Origin: Pseudomonadota bacterium
GTDB lineage: Bacteria; Pseudomonadota; Gammaproteobacteria; Burkholderiales; Rhodocyclaceae
NCBI GenBank assembly: GCA_029776255.1
Contig: JAKOTN010000159.1
Span: forward strand, 1-64,000
Length of the DNA: 64,000 nt
Direction of reading: 5' to 3'
This document shows, in pieces, positions 26,191-35,104 of the stretch (position 1 is its first letter; each line of letters opens with the position of its first letter). Under the pieces are notes generated by a model. The model ran no database searches and was not told the DNA's origin. It saw nothing but the letters and a program-made list of their open reading frames with translations. Position numbers and translations under genes: made by a program.

Positions 26191-28596
26191 CTACAAGTTG
26201 CTTTGAACCAATTGAATGGTCAGCGTTTGACCGGGCTTGATGGCGCTGGCCGGAATGCGGTTCCAGCGCAGCAGGTCGTCTTTTTCCACGCGGAATTGTT
26301 TGGCGATCGACACCAGCGTGTCGCCGCGCCGAATGGTGTATTGCGCCAGACGCGGCCGCTTGCGCGCATCTGGTTTGGCGCTCTCGGCCGACGCCTTGTC
26401 TTTTTTCCTGTCGTCTTTTTTGTCGTGCTTGCCCTTGACTTTCTTTTCCTGATCGTCGTCGTCCTTCTCGTGTTTGCGGTCGAGTTCGGCAAGCTCGACG
26501 CGCTTGCGCGCCGCTGGCGTCCTTGCCGGCTCGGGCTCGGCGACCACCAGCTTGCTGCCCGGTGCGAGATGCTCGCCACGCAGCTTGTTGAGTCGCTTCA
26601 AATCGCTGACACTCAGGTCGTAGCGCTGTGCCAGCCTGGCCAGCGTTTCTCCCTTCTGCACGGTGTGCGTGCGCGGCGCGGCGCGTTCGCCACGCGCCAC
26701 CGATTGCCGGCTTTCCGTTTCCGCGACCCGCGAACCCGCTGCGGGCTTGTTGCCCGGTTCCGGAGCGGCCACCGCCAGTTTGGTGCCGACGCTCACCTTG
26801 TCGACGCGCAGTTTGTTGAGTTGCCTGATCTCGGCAAGCGTCATCCCGTAGCGCTGAGCCACTTTGAGCAGCGTTTCGCCTTTTTGCAACGTGTGCGTGC
26901 GGCTGGCGGTCGCCGGCGCCGTTTCGCCGCGCGCGGGACTCGATTTGGCGTCAATCTCGGCAATGGTGACGCGCTGGGAATCCTTCGCCGCCTTGTCGGA
27001 CACGTCCGGGCCAGCCACGGCCAGCCGGGTGCCGGGAGTGACCTTGTCGGCGCGCAGCTTGTTGAGTTGCCTGATCTCGGCAAGGGTCAAGCCGTAGCGC
27101 TTGGCGACCTTGAGCAAGGTTTCGCCCTTGGCGACGGTATGAGTGCGGCTGACTCCCGTCGGCGAAGTGTCGACGGCCGGCGCGCGTGGCTTCTCGGCAA
27201 TCTGTGGTTTCTCGACGACCGGCGGTTTCACGATGACCGGCGGTTTCTCGGCGACAGGCGGTTTTTCGACGAATTTTTCGACAAAAGCGGGTTTCTCGAC
27301 AAACGCCGGTTTTTCAACAAAATTGGGTTTTTCAACCACCGTCGGTTTTTCCTCGACGCTGGCCGTCGTTTCCGGCGGTGGCGCGCTATCCTGGCCGGTG
27401 ACCAGCAGCGTCAGACCTGGAAAAGCCTTGTGACGGTCGTTGATGCCGTTGATCGCTCTCAGGTTGGCCACGGTCATGCCGAAGCGCGGCGCGACCTGTT
27501 CGAGTTTTTCGCCGGGACGCAAGGTGTAGGACTGCCACGACGACAGCGGTTTGTCGCTTTCCTCGTGCGCGTCCAGATTACTGACGAAGGCGTCGACCTT
27601 GTCGGTGGGAATCACCATCGGCGTGTCGGACTTGATCACCGGACGGTTGTGCGATGGGTTCAACGCCATGAATTCATTGATTGGCATGCCGGCGAGTTGG
27701 GCGGCCAGCTTGACGTCGATATTGCTTGGCCGGGTAACCGTCGCGAAATAGGGACGATTCGGCACGCCACGGATATTGAGGTTGGCCAGGACTTTCGGGT
27801 TGCTGAAAATGTTCTTCAACGCCTGGAGCTTGGGCACGTAGTTCCGCGTTTCCTCGGGCATGGACAGGCTGAGGTAGTCGGTCGGCAAGCCTTGGGCCTT
27901 GTTTTTGTTGATCGCCCTGCCGACGGCGCCTTCGCCCCAGTTGTAGGATGCCAGCGCCAGATGCCAGTCGCCGTGCAGCTCGTAAATGTACTGCAGGTAT
28001 TCCAGCGCCGCCGCGGTGGAGGCGGTGATGTCGCGCCGCTCGTCCACCCAGGAGTTCTGTTCGAGTTTGTACTGCCGGCCGGTCGACGGCACGAATTGCC
28101 ACAAGCCGGAGGCGTGGCTGCGCGAGTAGGCGGTCGGGTTGTAGGCGCTCTCGACCATGGGCAGCAGGGCGAGTTCCATCGGCAGGCGACGCTTGTCGAT
28201 CTCCTCGACGATGTAGTGCAGATAACGGCTGCTGCGTTCGACCATGCGTCGCAAGTACTCGGGATGGTTCTGATAGTACTGCTGGTGATGGAGAACCAGC
28301 GAGTTATTGATGTTCGGCATCGAAAAACCTTGCCGAATCCGCTGGAAAAGTTCTTCCGGCTCGGACGTCAGATCGATGGTCTCCGGAAGCTGTGCCGGGG
28401 CCGTCAGTTCGATGACCGGCAGCGCGCCGTCCAGTCCGACACGCATGGCGGCTTCCGTCTCGCCGCTTTGCAGGGCGCGCGGGGTCGGCAGGACCCGTAG
28501 GCTGGAAGAGTTTGTTTCCTGGCCGACCGCGTCCTGGGTTGGCACGGCGGCGCTGGCAAAAGCGAAAGCAAGTGCGAACGCGATTCGTGGCGTCAT
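26191..28596 (-). CDS. mltD: MltD-like lytic transglycosylase with five LysM domains
   Basis: 801 residues from the ATG at 28596 (GGAACC upstream), with a signal peptide (FALAFAFASAAVPTQDAVG). The SLT domain at about 95-240 contains the catalytic Glu in LLPMVESAYNPTAYSRSHAS, plus GLWQFVPSTGRQY and ALASYNWGEGAVGRAI. Five LysM domains follow (first SYTLRPGEKLEQVAPRFG, last YTIRRGDTLVSIAKQF), separated by a VEKP-type repeat linker (27170-27355) and a Lys/Asp-rich segment near the end. E. coli MltD has two LysM. The enzyme cleaves peptidoglycan glycan strands in the periplasm to 1,6-anhydro products. The extra LysM copies suggest tight binding to the wall. There is no lipobox. Confidence 0.92.
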   Translation of the reverse strand: MTPRIAFALAFAFASAAVPTQDAVGQETNSSSLRVLPTPRALQSGETEAAMRVGLDGALPVIELTAPAQLPETIDLTSEPEELFQRIRQGFSMPNINNSLVLHHQQYYQNHPEYLRRMVERSSRYLHYIVEEIDKRRLPMELALLPMVESAYNPTAYSRSHASGLWQFVPSTGRQYKLEQNSWVDERRDITASTAAALEYLQYIYELHGDWHLALASYNWGEGAVGRAINKNKAQGLPTDYLSLSMPEETRNYVPKLQALKNIFSNPKVLANLNIRGVPNRPYFATVTRPSNIDVKLAAQLAGMPINEFMALNPSHNRPVIKSDTPMVIPTDKVDAFVSNLDAHEESDKPLSSWQSYTLRPGEKLEQVAPRFGMTVANLRAINGINDRHKAFPGLTLLVTGQDSAPPPETTASVEEKPTVVEKPNFVEKPAFVEKPAFVEKFVEKPPVAEKPPVIVKPPVVEKPQIAEKPRAPAVDTSPTGVSRTHTVAKGETLLKVAKRYGLTLAEIRQLNKLRADKVTPGTRLAVAGPDVSDKAAKDSQRVTIAEIDAKSSPARGETAPATASRTHTLQKGETLLKVAQRYGMTLAEIRQLNKLRVDKVSVGTKLAVAAPEPGNKPAAGSRVAETESRQSVARGERAAPRTHTVQKGETLARLAQRYDLSVSDLKRLNKLRGEHLAPGSKLVVAEPEPARTPAARKRVELAELDRKHEKDDDDQEKKVKGKHDKKDDRKKDKASAESAKPDARKRPRLAQYTIRRGDTLVSIAKQFRVEKDDLLRWNRIPASAIKPGQTLTIQLVQSNL
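27170..27355 (-). repeat. VEKP-type tandem repeat linker inside mltD
   Basis: Minus-strand codons encode about ten imperfect copies of a 5-6 residue unit (VVEKPN, FVEKPA, FVEKPA, VAEKPP, VVEKPQ, IAEKPR). The DNA shows matching short near-repeats (ttctcgacaaa, ttttcgacg). It is likely prone to slippage and copy-number change, and forms an extended Pro-rich spacer between the SLT and LysM parts. Confidence 0.75.
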
Positions 28597-29086
28597 TCGA
28601 GGTTCCTGTTCCCGTGTTTCGGGTGAGTGCCAGTTCGTCCCGGCCGCGCGGGATCGCCTGGTCGAATTTGCAAGCGGAGCGAAACGAATCAAAACCGCAA
28701 GCGGATGATTATAGAACAAACAGCCTGCCGGATTGGGCGGCAGGCATCGACGAACGTGGACGTGTCATGGGCGACACCTTTTTGGGCAATGGCGCCGCGC
28801 GATTCGGCGAGGAACTTGAATTGCGCGCAAATCGCGCATCCATGTGCGTTCCGTGAGTGTTTGGCGAGTGTTTCGCAACCGGAAATTTATCGCGTTTTGC
28901 CCCTAAAGTTTCCCGCCAAGATGCCGCTAAAAAAAATAATGAGGCAAGAAGGCACCAGCGATAAAACCATCGCCACGAGTGGCCGCGAGGGAATAACCGC
29001 TGCTTCCCGATTACTGCGATAAACGTGCGCTTCCTCCCTTTGTCCCGGTTTTGATCGAATCGATCAGCCGGGATTTTTTTGCCCGC
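28597..29086. other. Intergenic region ending in an orphan plus-strand terminator
   Basis: No gene is supported on either strand. The left end holds the mltD upstream region. The right end holds a strong hairpin with a T-run in the plus direction, although no plus-strand gene precedes it (see the terminator entry), so a small RNA between about 28850 and 29080 is possible. Confidence 0.4.
29043..29080 (+). terminator. Strong orphan Rho-independent terminator
   Basis: Outer stem tcccgg (29043-29048) with ccggga (29068-29073), extended inside by tgatc/gatca, then seven T (29074-29080). It works in the plus direction, opposite to the flanking genes; in the minus direction no T-run follows. Confidence 0.7.
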
Positions 29087-29644
29087 TCAGAATCCGACGC
29101 TGCCCCAGAAAAAGAGGATATTGCCGTTGCCCGCACCGCCAGGCAGATAGGTCATGTTAATACCGGCGCGCCGATAATTGATCGATGCCACCGGCAGAAC
29201 GCCGGGAATCGGAAAATAATGGGCGATATCGGAACGAGCGGTCAGGAAGACCGTGTAGCCCAGGCCGGCATTGACACCGTCGAGATTGCCCCAGTTCCAG
29301 CGGTGGGCGTAGCCGACGATGGGTTCGAATTTGCCGTGCGAATCGCGAAAACCCATGGCGTAGAGACTGTCCGAGTTGCCGCGTTCATCGTGGCGCGTGC
29401 GACCATAGCCGATTCCCCAGGTGTCCTCGACGAAGCTGTCGATCTTTTCCCGGGTGTAGGCATAACGCAAATGATGGGTGTGAAAAGGGAGCAACAGGTC
29501 GCTTTGGCCTTGCCGCCAGGTGTCGGAGAACGTTTTGCATACGCCGCCGACAAAGGTTGTCGGGTCTTCGCAGAATGCTTGCGCGGGCGAGGCGGCGACC
29601 ATTGGAAGCAGCGCAAGCGCGAGCGCCCGGGCAATCTTGCCCAT
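29087..29644 (-). CDS. pagP: Lipid A palmitoyltransferase PagP
   Basis: 185 residues from the ATG at 29644, with a signal peptide (ARALALALLPMVAASPAQA). Matches to the PagP barrel: the amphipathic N-terminal helix (CKTFSDTWRQGQSDLLLP), the catalytic His region in PFHTHHLRYAYTREKID, WGIGYGRTRHDERGN, and the C-terminal strands YFPIPGVLPVASINYRRAGI and ILFFWGSVGF. PagP moves a palmitate from phospholipid to lipid A in the outer membrane, giving resistance to cationic peptides. The frame could start earlier (29713), but the signal peptide supports this start. Outer-membrane acyl transfer may be relevant if the cell makes unusual acyl chains. Confidence 0.9.
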   Translation of the reverse strand: MGKIARALALALLPMVAASPAQAFCEDPTTFVGGVCKTFSDTWRQGQSDLLLPFHTHHLRYAYTREKIDSFVEDTWGIGYGRTRHDERGNSDSLYAMGFRDSHGKFEPIVGYAHRWNWGNLDGVNAGLGYTVFLTARSDIAHYFPIPGVLPVASINYRRAGINMTYLPGGAGNGNILFFWGSVGF

Positions 29645-29890
29645 CGGGGCTGAGAAAGGAAGGGCGTTGCTGGAAAAAAAAGAGGTTCGGGAGGCGTTGT
29701 TGGCGGGTTTCATGGCGACAGAGAATGGGCGGGTCAAAATTGACCCGGATCGTAACGTGAAGTCGGCAAAGATACCAGTCTGAAAATGAATCGCTTTCCC
29801 ACCGGCGCCCATCGTGGCATCGACAGCGCCGGATTGAGCGACGCCTCAACACTTCCACGCGATCAGCCCCACGCCTGACGGCGCGGAAAC

Positions 29891-30421
29891 TCACTGCGGC
29901 GTGCCTTCGACCTTGCTGCCGACACGCGTGCCAGCCACCGCCGACCAGTCGTCATCCGCCTCGAGACCAGCGATCACTTCGCCGGCGATGCGGTACGATT
30001 TACCGCGAAACAAGGCGACGATCTTGCCCTTGGCGTTGCGGATGGTGGTGTCGTACACGCCGGTTCGACCGGCGCGCGAACGCTCTTCGCACTCGGCTTC
30101 GAGCAACTCGCCTTCCTGCGCCGGCGCCAGGAAGTCGATGTGGCAGGCGGATGCGACCGTGTTGCGGTTGTAGCTGTTGCAGGCGTAGGCGAAAGCCGAG
30201 TCGGCGAAGGTGAATAGATAGCCGCCGTGGCACATGTGATGCCCGTTGACCATGTCCGGACGCACGCGCATCGACATCCGCGAATAGCCAGGCCGGACGG
30301 TGATCAGATCGATCCCGATCAATTGCGTTGCCGCGTCACGGCTGTACATCGCGGCGGCGGTCTGTTCGGCAAGCCGGATCGCCGCTTCGCTGGTGGCGAC
30401 GGAGGAATGGGATTGAGGCAT
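29891..30421 (-). CDS. paaI: PaaI-type hotdog thioesterase
   Basis: 176 residues from MPQSHSSVATSEAAIRLAEQ at 30421. The hotdog signature is NGHHMCHGGYLFTFADSAFA with the catalytic Asp in FADSAFAYACNSYN, then SACHIDFLAPAQEGELLEAE. PaaI proteins hydrolyse ring-hydroxylated phenylacetyl-CoA that would otherwise stall phenylacetate breakdown. No other paa genes are in the window, so the gene stands alone and a broader acyl-CoA thioesterase role is possible. The C-terminus is about 30 residues longer than E. coli PaaI. Confidence 0.82.
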   Translation of the reverse strand: MPQSHSSVATSEAAIRLAEQTAAAMYSRDAATQLIGIDLITVRPGYSRMSMRVRPDMVNGHHMCHGGYLFTFADSAFAYACNSYNRNTVASACHIDFLAPAQEGELLEAECEERSRAGRTGVYDTTIRNAKGKIVALFRGKSYRIAGEVIAGLEADDDWSAVAGTRVGSKVEGTPQ

Positions 30422-30801
30422 GACGTTTTTCCTGATGACTGAAAATGTCGCGAACCATGCCCGCGCTTGGGCGAAAGCCGGTTTACGGCAAGAGGGCAAC
30501 GAAAGGAAGATAACAAAAGGGAACAATAAGCGGGGAACAAGGCGTCGGAATAACGGCTGACGACCGGTCATTCTAGGCGTCGGTCAGGCTGTTGCCAAAC
30601 GCCATGTACCTTTGCCGACGCCCATTGCGGTGAAGGCAACCTCCCGGTTCAACAATTGTCACATCGAGGAACGGCTAGCTTTTCGGACAATGTTGCCAAA
30701 ATTGCGCAACCTTTTGATCAATTCTTGTCCGGCCAAATCTCCATCGCTGCGTTGATTGCGCAACCGGCGGAGTCGCCGCCGGAATTTTCGAGGTCAACAC
30801 C
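30422..30801. other. Divergent promoter region with a direct repeat
   Basis: It lies between divergent paaI-like and FecR-like genes. An 11-bp direct repeat attgcgcaacc occurs at 30701-30711 and 30755-30765, 54 bp apart (about five helical turns), near the plus-strand gene. It could be a pair of operator sites; no known regulator motif is recognised. Confidence 0.35.
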
Positions 30802-32715
30802 ATGTCCCTGCTTCTTTTTCGCCAGTGTTCGAGGATGGCGTTATGGTTCGCTTGCCTGTGCGTTCTGCTGCCGGTCGCCCCGGCCATGGCCGATCCGGCC
30901 GGTCGCGTCGGCCGCCTTGCCTGGGTCTCCGGTGCCGTGCATCTCCATCGTGCCGATAGCGGCGAAACATTGCCCGCATCGCTGAATTGGCCGCTGACCA
31001 GCGGCGATACCCTGACCACCAGTCCAGGCGCGCGCGCGGAGGTGCAAATCGGCTCGACCATGCTGCACCTCGATGCCAACAGCGCTCTGGAGTTGACACG
31101 GATCGATGATGAACGCGTCCGCCTGCATCTTCTCGACGGCAGCCTGATGGCTCGATTGCGCCTTCCCGAAGCGGCCAGGGAATTCGAACTGGAAACGCGC
31201 GAAGGGCGCTTCAGCCCGCTGACCATCGGCTCGTATCGGGTCGATGTGGACCGCTTGAGCGCGGCTGCGACAGTGTACGCCGGCCGGCTGCGTTTCAAGG
31301 CGGTTGATTCCGTGGTCGATATCGATGCCGAGCAACGTGCCCAGTTCTGGAGCCCTGGACACACCCAACATCGCTTCCTGCCCGCCAGTAAAGACGATTT
31401 CGCACGATGGGCCTTGGCGCGCGACCGCCAGGACGACGGCTCCCAAGTCCTGCGCTATGTCTCGCCGGAAATGACCGGCTCCGGCGATCTCGATGCCAAC
31501 GGACGCTGGTACGAAAGCCCGGAATACGGCCCCGTCTGGTTCCCCACCGTGTCCGACGACTGGGTTCCTTATCGTTCCGGCCGCTGGACCTGGGTCGCGC
31601 CATGGGGATGGACCTGGGTCGGTGACGAACCCTGGGGATTCGCGCCTTTTCACTATGGCCGCTGGGTGTATCTCCGCGATGCCTGGGGCTGGGTTCCCGG
31701 TAGAAAGGTGGCTCGCCCGGTCTATGCGCCGGCACTGGTGGCTTGGGTTGGCGCGCGCCAGGCGGCACGTCCAGCCGTCGGTTGGTTCCCGCTGGCACCG
31801 AACGAAGTCTATGTGCCTTCCTACGGTGGCGGCGAGCGCTATCTCCGCGCGCTAAACAGCCCATACGTCGCTAGTAACGTCGACTTCAAACGATATGCCA
31901 GCAACCCGCAATTGGCGGAGAGTGCTCGTTACACCCATTTCGGGCAGTCGCGAGCGATCACGATGGTGGCGCCGGACGCATTGACGCAACGTCGCCATAT
32001 CGGCGAGGCGCTGATTTCCGAGCGCGACCGCCCGCCGACGTCCACTCAGCCGGCGGTTCGTTTCCAGGCACCGGTTGCGGGACCGCGGTATGAAAAACAG
32101 CCTGTGCGAGGACGGCAAGACGATTTCAAAGCGCAGCAAAGTGCGGCACCGGAGGAGGGTAGGGGAACACCCATGATCAAACCCACAACCAGGCCGTTAT
32201 ACGAACCGTCGCCGGAAAGGATCCGGCCCGCAACGGCGCCGAGGAGCGAACGCATCGAGCAGCCACCATCCCCCGCCCCGATGGCGGTTCCGCCGCGTTC
32301 GGAGCGGCCCTCGGCCGAGATCTTCCGAGCCAATCCCGCGCCGAGTGCGGAGAGGGAACGGAGCGCGCCGCGCCCGCAAGCGGCGACAATATTTTCGCCA
32401 CGTTCCGAACGGCCGGTTGCCGAGCCACAGCCGTCGCCGCCGCGTGCCGACAGGAGCGACGAGCGTTCCGAGCATCGCCGTCCCGAACACGTGTTTCCCC
32501 GCGAGGTGCCGGCGAACGCCGCGTCCGTTCGTTCGGAGCCGCGTGTCGAAAGAGCGCCACCCCCCGCGCCGCAGGCAACGGTCGCTCCATCGCCACGGTT
32601 TGAGCGACCAGGACGAGCCGATACGCCGTCCGATGCCCGTGGTGCCGCCAAGGAACGGGAGCGGGAGCGTGACCGTCCGGGACGCGAGGAACGACGACCA
32701 TTCGATCGGCCCTAG
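30802..32715 (+). CDS. Secreted FecR/DUF6600 domain protein with Pro/Arg-rich tail
   Basis: 637 residues with a signal peptide (MALWFACLCVLLPVAPAMA). Residues 35-180 form a FecR-like domain (AGRVGRLAWVSGAVHLHRAD, GDTLTTSPGARAEVQIGSTM). The DUF6600 region at about 220-345 is rich in Trp and Tyr (RWTWVAPWGWTWVGDEPWGF, GRWVYLRDAWGWVPGR). The last 230 residues are low-complexity Pro/Arg/Glu (SERPVAEPQPSPPRADRSDE). Proteins of this build are common in betaproteobacteria and are presumed envelope proteins; the FecR part may bind peptidoglycan or partners. No sigma factor is adjacent, so it is not a classical FecR. Function unknown. Confidence 0.78.
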   Translation: MSLLLFRQCSRMALWFACLCVLLPVAPAMADPAGRVGRLAWVSGAVHLHRADSGETLPASLNWPLTSGDTLTTSPGARAEVQIGSTMLHLDANSALELTRIDDERVRLHLLDGSLMARLRLPEAAREFELETREGRFSPLTIGSYRVDVDRLSAAATVYAGRLRFKAVDSVVDIDAEQRAQFWSPGHTQHRFLPASKDDFARWALARDRQDDGSQVLRYVSPEMTGSGDLDANGRWYESPEYGPVWFPTVSDDWVPYRSGRWTWVAPWGWTWVGDEPWGFAPFHYGRWVYLRDAWGWVPGRKVARPVYAPALVAWVGARQAARPAVGWFPLAPNEVYVPSYGGGERYLRALNSPYVASNVDFKRYASNPQLAESARYTHFGQSRAITMVAPDALTQRRHIGEALISERDRPPTSTQPAVRFQAPVAGPRYEKQPVRGRQDDFKAQQSAAPEEGRGTPMIKPTTRPLYEPSPERIRPATAPRSERIEQPPSPAPMAVPPRSERPSAEIFRANPAPSAERERSAPRPQAATIFSPRSERPVAEPQPSPPRADRSDERSEHRRPEHVFPREVPANAASVRSEPRVERAPPPAPQATVAPSPRFERPGRADTPSDARGAAKERERERDRPGREERRPFDRP

Positions 32716-32858
32716 GCGTACATCTCGATCGACGAACGGCGAGCCGGTTGGCAACGACCAATTTTCTCGCCGATTGGCGATTGTCTGCGCCTAGTCATGA
32801 ACCCGTTCCGGATTTTGCCTAGTATTGAAAAGCGTGCAGCAACGGAACGGGCGAACTC

Positions 32859-33806
32859 ATGAAACTCCAGCAATTACGGTATCTGGTCGAGGTGGCGCGA
32901 CAAGGTCTCAACGTCTCCGAGGCGGCGGAGACGCTGTACACCTCACAGCCAGGAATTTCAAAACAAATCAAGCTTCTGGAAGAAGAGCTTGGCGTGGTGG
33001 TGTTCGAGCGCAGCGGTAAGCGGCTGACCGCGATCACCGAGCCTGGCAAGGCGGTGCTCGAGATCGCCACGCGAATGCTGGGCGACGCGGAGAACATCCG
33101 CCGGATCGGCGAGGAATACGCCGGCGGCGATTCCGGCAGCCTGGTGATCGCCACCACGCATACGCAGGCACGTTACGCCTTGCCGACGGTGGTCAAGAAA
33201 TTCGTCGACCGTCATCCGAAGGTGCGCCTGTCGCTACATCAAGGTCACCCGACGCAGATCGCGGAGTGGACCTTGAAAGGGGAGGCCGATATCGCCATCG
33301 CCACCGAGTCGCTCGACAAGTACCCGCAATTGCTGATGTTGCCTTGTTATCAGTGGGGGCATTGCGTGATCGCTCCCGACGGACATCCGATTCTCGGCGA
33401 CAAGTCGCTGTCGCTGGCGGCGCTGGCCCGCTGGCCCCTGATCACCTATGACTCGGCATTCGCCGGCCGCTCGCGGATCAACAAGGCGTTCGAACTGGCG
33501 CAACTGACGCCGAACGTGGTGCTCACCGCCATCGACGCCGACGTGATCAAAACCTATGTCGGACTTGGTCTGGGCTTGGGGATCATCGCCGGAATGGCTT
33601 TCGATCCGCCGCGCGATACCGGCTTGCAGGCAATCGACGCCGCGCATCTGTTCGGTTCCAACACCACCCGAATCGGATTGCGTCGCGGCACCTACGTCCG
33701 CCGTTACGAGTACGATTTCATCGAACTGTTCGCTTCGCATCTCACCCGCAAAGCCGTGGACATGGCGATGGCCGGCGCTCGGCCAAATGAAGAGTATCAG
33801 CTATAG
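32859..33806 (+). CDS. CysB-like LysR-family regulator
   Basis: 315 residues. The HTH is at the N-terminus (LVEVARQGLNVSEAAETLYT, SQPGISKQIKLLEEELG), and the substrate-binding domain carries the CysB-type signature VIATTHTQARYALPTVVKKF and DADVIKTYVGLGLGLGIIAG. It is thus a second CysB-family protein besides the one at 35522. In other proteobacteria such paralogues (Cbl, or CysB-like SsuR) control alternative sulfur sources such as sulfonates, with adenosine phosphosulfate or sulfate as effector. It is followed after 13 bp by an HTH-protein gene. Its targets are not visible here. Confidence 0.9.
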   Translation: MKLQQLRYLVEVARQGLNVSEAAETLYTSQPGISKQIKLLEEELGVVVFERSGKRLTAITEPGKAVLEIATRMLGDAENIRRIGEEYAGGDSGSLVIATTHTQARYALPTVVKKFVDRHPKVRLSLHQGHPTQIAEWTLKGEADIAIATESLDKYPQLLMLPCYQWGHCVIAPDGHPILGDKSLSLAALARWPLITYDSAFAGRSRINKAFELAQLTPNVVLTAIDADVIKTYVGLGLGLGIIAGMAFDPPRDTGLQAIDAAHLFGSNTTRIGLRRGTYVRRYEYDFIELFASHLTRKAVDMAMAGARPNEEYQL

Positions 33807-33819
33807 AAAAGGAGGCGCG

Positions 33820-34569
33820 ATGACCAATCCTTGCGAACCACCAGCGAGAAAAACAACCACGAACCCGAAACGCTCCCGAAAAACCAGGCCGACATCCGTG
33901 GCGACACCGGAAACGCCGGTTGTCGAGGAGGCCAGCGTGGTCGATCAGGTTCGCGCCTTGACGGGGCGCTTGCTGGATCTCGGCGTGGCGACCGCGGTCG
34001 CCGGCCGGGCGCTGGAAACCGCCGGTCGAGTGTCCAGAGCCTTGCGCCAAGGTCAAGCCATCGAAGCGGCCGGTGAAGTGGTTCGGGCGGTTTTGCCCGG
34101 CGCCGCCGAACCTGCCTGGACCAAGACTGGCGCGGCGATTCGCGCCTTGCGCGAAAAAGCCGGTCTGACGGTGGCCGACGTCAGCGCGGCGATCGACCTC
34201 AAGGATCCATCGCTGATCGAAGCGCTTGAAAACGGCAAAATGGCGTTGTCGTTCGAATTGATCCTGCGTCTGGCCGCCGTATTCGGTCGCAGCGATCCGG
34301 TCGGCTTCGTGATGCGCTTCACCCGTGCCTCCAATCCGGAGTTATGGCAAAGTCTGGAGACGCTGGGGATCGGGAAACTGGCGCTGCAAACCGTTCGCGA
34401 ACACGAATTCGTCAATATTTTTCGCGGCAACGACGAGGCGAGGCGCCTCGACGACGACCAATTCGCGGAGATTCTTGGCTTCACGCGTGCGGCCTTCGAA
34501 ATGGCGATGTCCCTGCACGCGCGCCATCGGCGGCGCGAAGAGCGACCGGACGCCGCAGTGGAGCACTGA
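33820..34569 (+). CDS. Helix-turn-helix (XRE-like) protein
   Basis: 249 residues from the ATG at 33820, preceded by a perfect AGGAGG. The first 30 residues are basic and disordered (KTTTNPKRSRKTRP). A hydrophobic helical stretch (ALTGRLLDLGVATAVAGRAL) follows. The Cro/C1-type HTH is at about 105-160 (AIRALREKAGLTVADVSAAI, DLKDPSLIEALENGKMALSF). The C-terminal 90 residues are helical. It is probably co-transcribed with the CysB-like gene. It could be a DNA-binding regulator of unknown targets. The conserved arrangement in relatives was not testable here. Confidence 0.72.
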   Translation: MTNPCEPPARKTTTNPKRSRKTRPTSVATPETPVVEEASVVDQVRALTGRLLDLGVATAVAGRALETAGRVSRALRQGQAIEAAGEVVRAVLPGAAEPAWTKTGAAIRALREKAGLTVADVSAAIDLKDPSLIEALENGKMALSFELILRLAAVFGRSDPVGFVMRFTRASNPELWQSLETLGIGKLALQTVREHEFVNIFRGNDEARRLDDDQFAEILGFTRAAFEMAMSLHARHRRREERPDAAVEH

Positions 34570-34678
34570 ACGCTGCTTGCCCGGCGCGACCTTACGCCGC
34601 CGACTCACAGAACGCCGCTTGCACGACTCGCCGCTTTCTGATATTTAATCTTCTTTTTTCGCACACAGGTTCTTCAAC

Positions 34679-35104
34679 ATGGCTCAAGACGTACTCCAAA
34701 AGCATTTCATTCCGTACGTGCCCAAACCGGGCGAGGAGTTCATGAACAGCGAGCAATTGGCTCACTTTCGCGGCATTCTTGAAGATCTCAAGCGACAGTT
34801 GATGGGCGACATCGAACGCACGGTTCACACCATGCAGGACGAGGCAACGGTGTTCGCCGATCCCAACGACCGTGCCAGCCAGGAAACCGATATTGCGATC
34901 GAACTGCGCAATCGTGACCGCGAGCGTAAGTTGATCAAGAAGATCGAGGAAACCATCGAACGCATCGACAGCGGCGATTACGGCTATTGCGCGGCCTGCG
35001 GTGTCGAGATCGGCATCAAACGTCTGGAAGCGCGGCCCACGGCCACGCTATGCATCGACTGCAAAACATTGGAAGAAGTCCGCGAAAAACAGATCGCCAA
35101 ATAA
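34679..35104 (+). CDS. dksA: RNA polymerase-binding factor DksA
   Basis: 141 residues. A coiled-coil spans about 30-105 with the acidic tip DPNDRASQETD, whose Asp residues and Ala act in the RNA polymerase secondary channel. The C4 zinc finger is YCAACGVEIGIKRLEARPTA, TLCIDC, with all four cysteines present, so this is the zinc-bound form. DksA with ppGpp represses stable-RNA promoters and activates amino acid operons. The N-terminus (LQKHFIPYVPKPGEEFMN) matches betaproteobacterial DksA. It is transcribed alone; the next gene is convergent. Confidence 0.95.
   Translation: MAQDVLQKHFIPYVPKPGEEFMNSEQLAHFRGILEDLKRQLMGDIERTVHTMQDEATVFADPNDRASQETDIAIELRNRDRERKLIKKIEETIERIDSGDYGYCAACGVEIGIKRLEARPTATLCIDCKTLEEVREKQIAK

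Noticed and set aside
27170-27355. Possible CRISPR-like repeats
   Set aside because: Units are short, in frame and coding (VEKP), without spacers of constant length.
26203-28500. 765-codon plus-strand frame opposite mltD
   Set aside because: The repetitive F/D/R-rich translation is the antisense of LysM and VEKP repeats, not a real protein.
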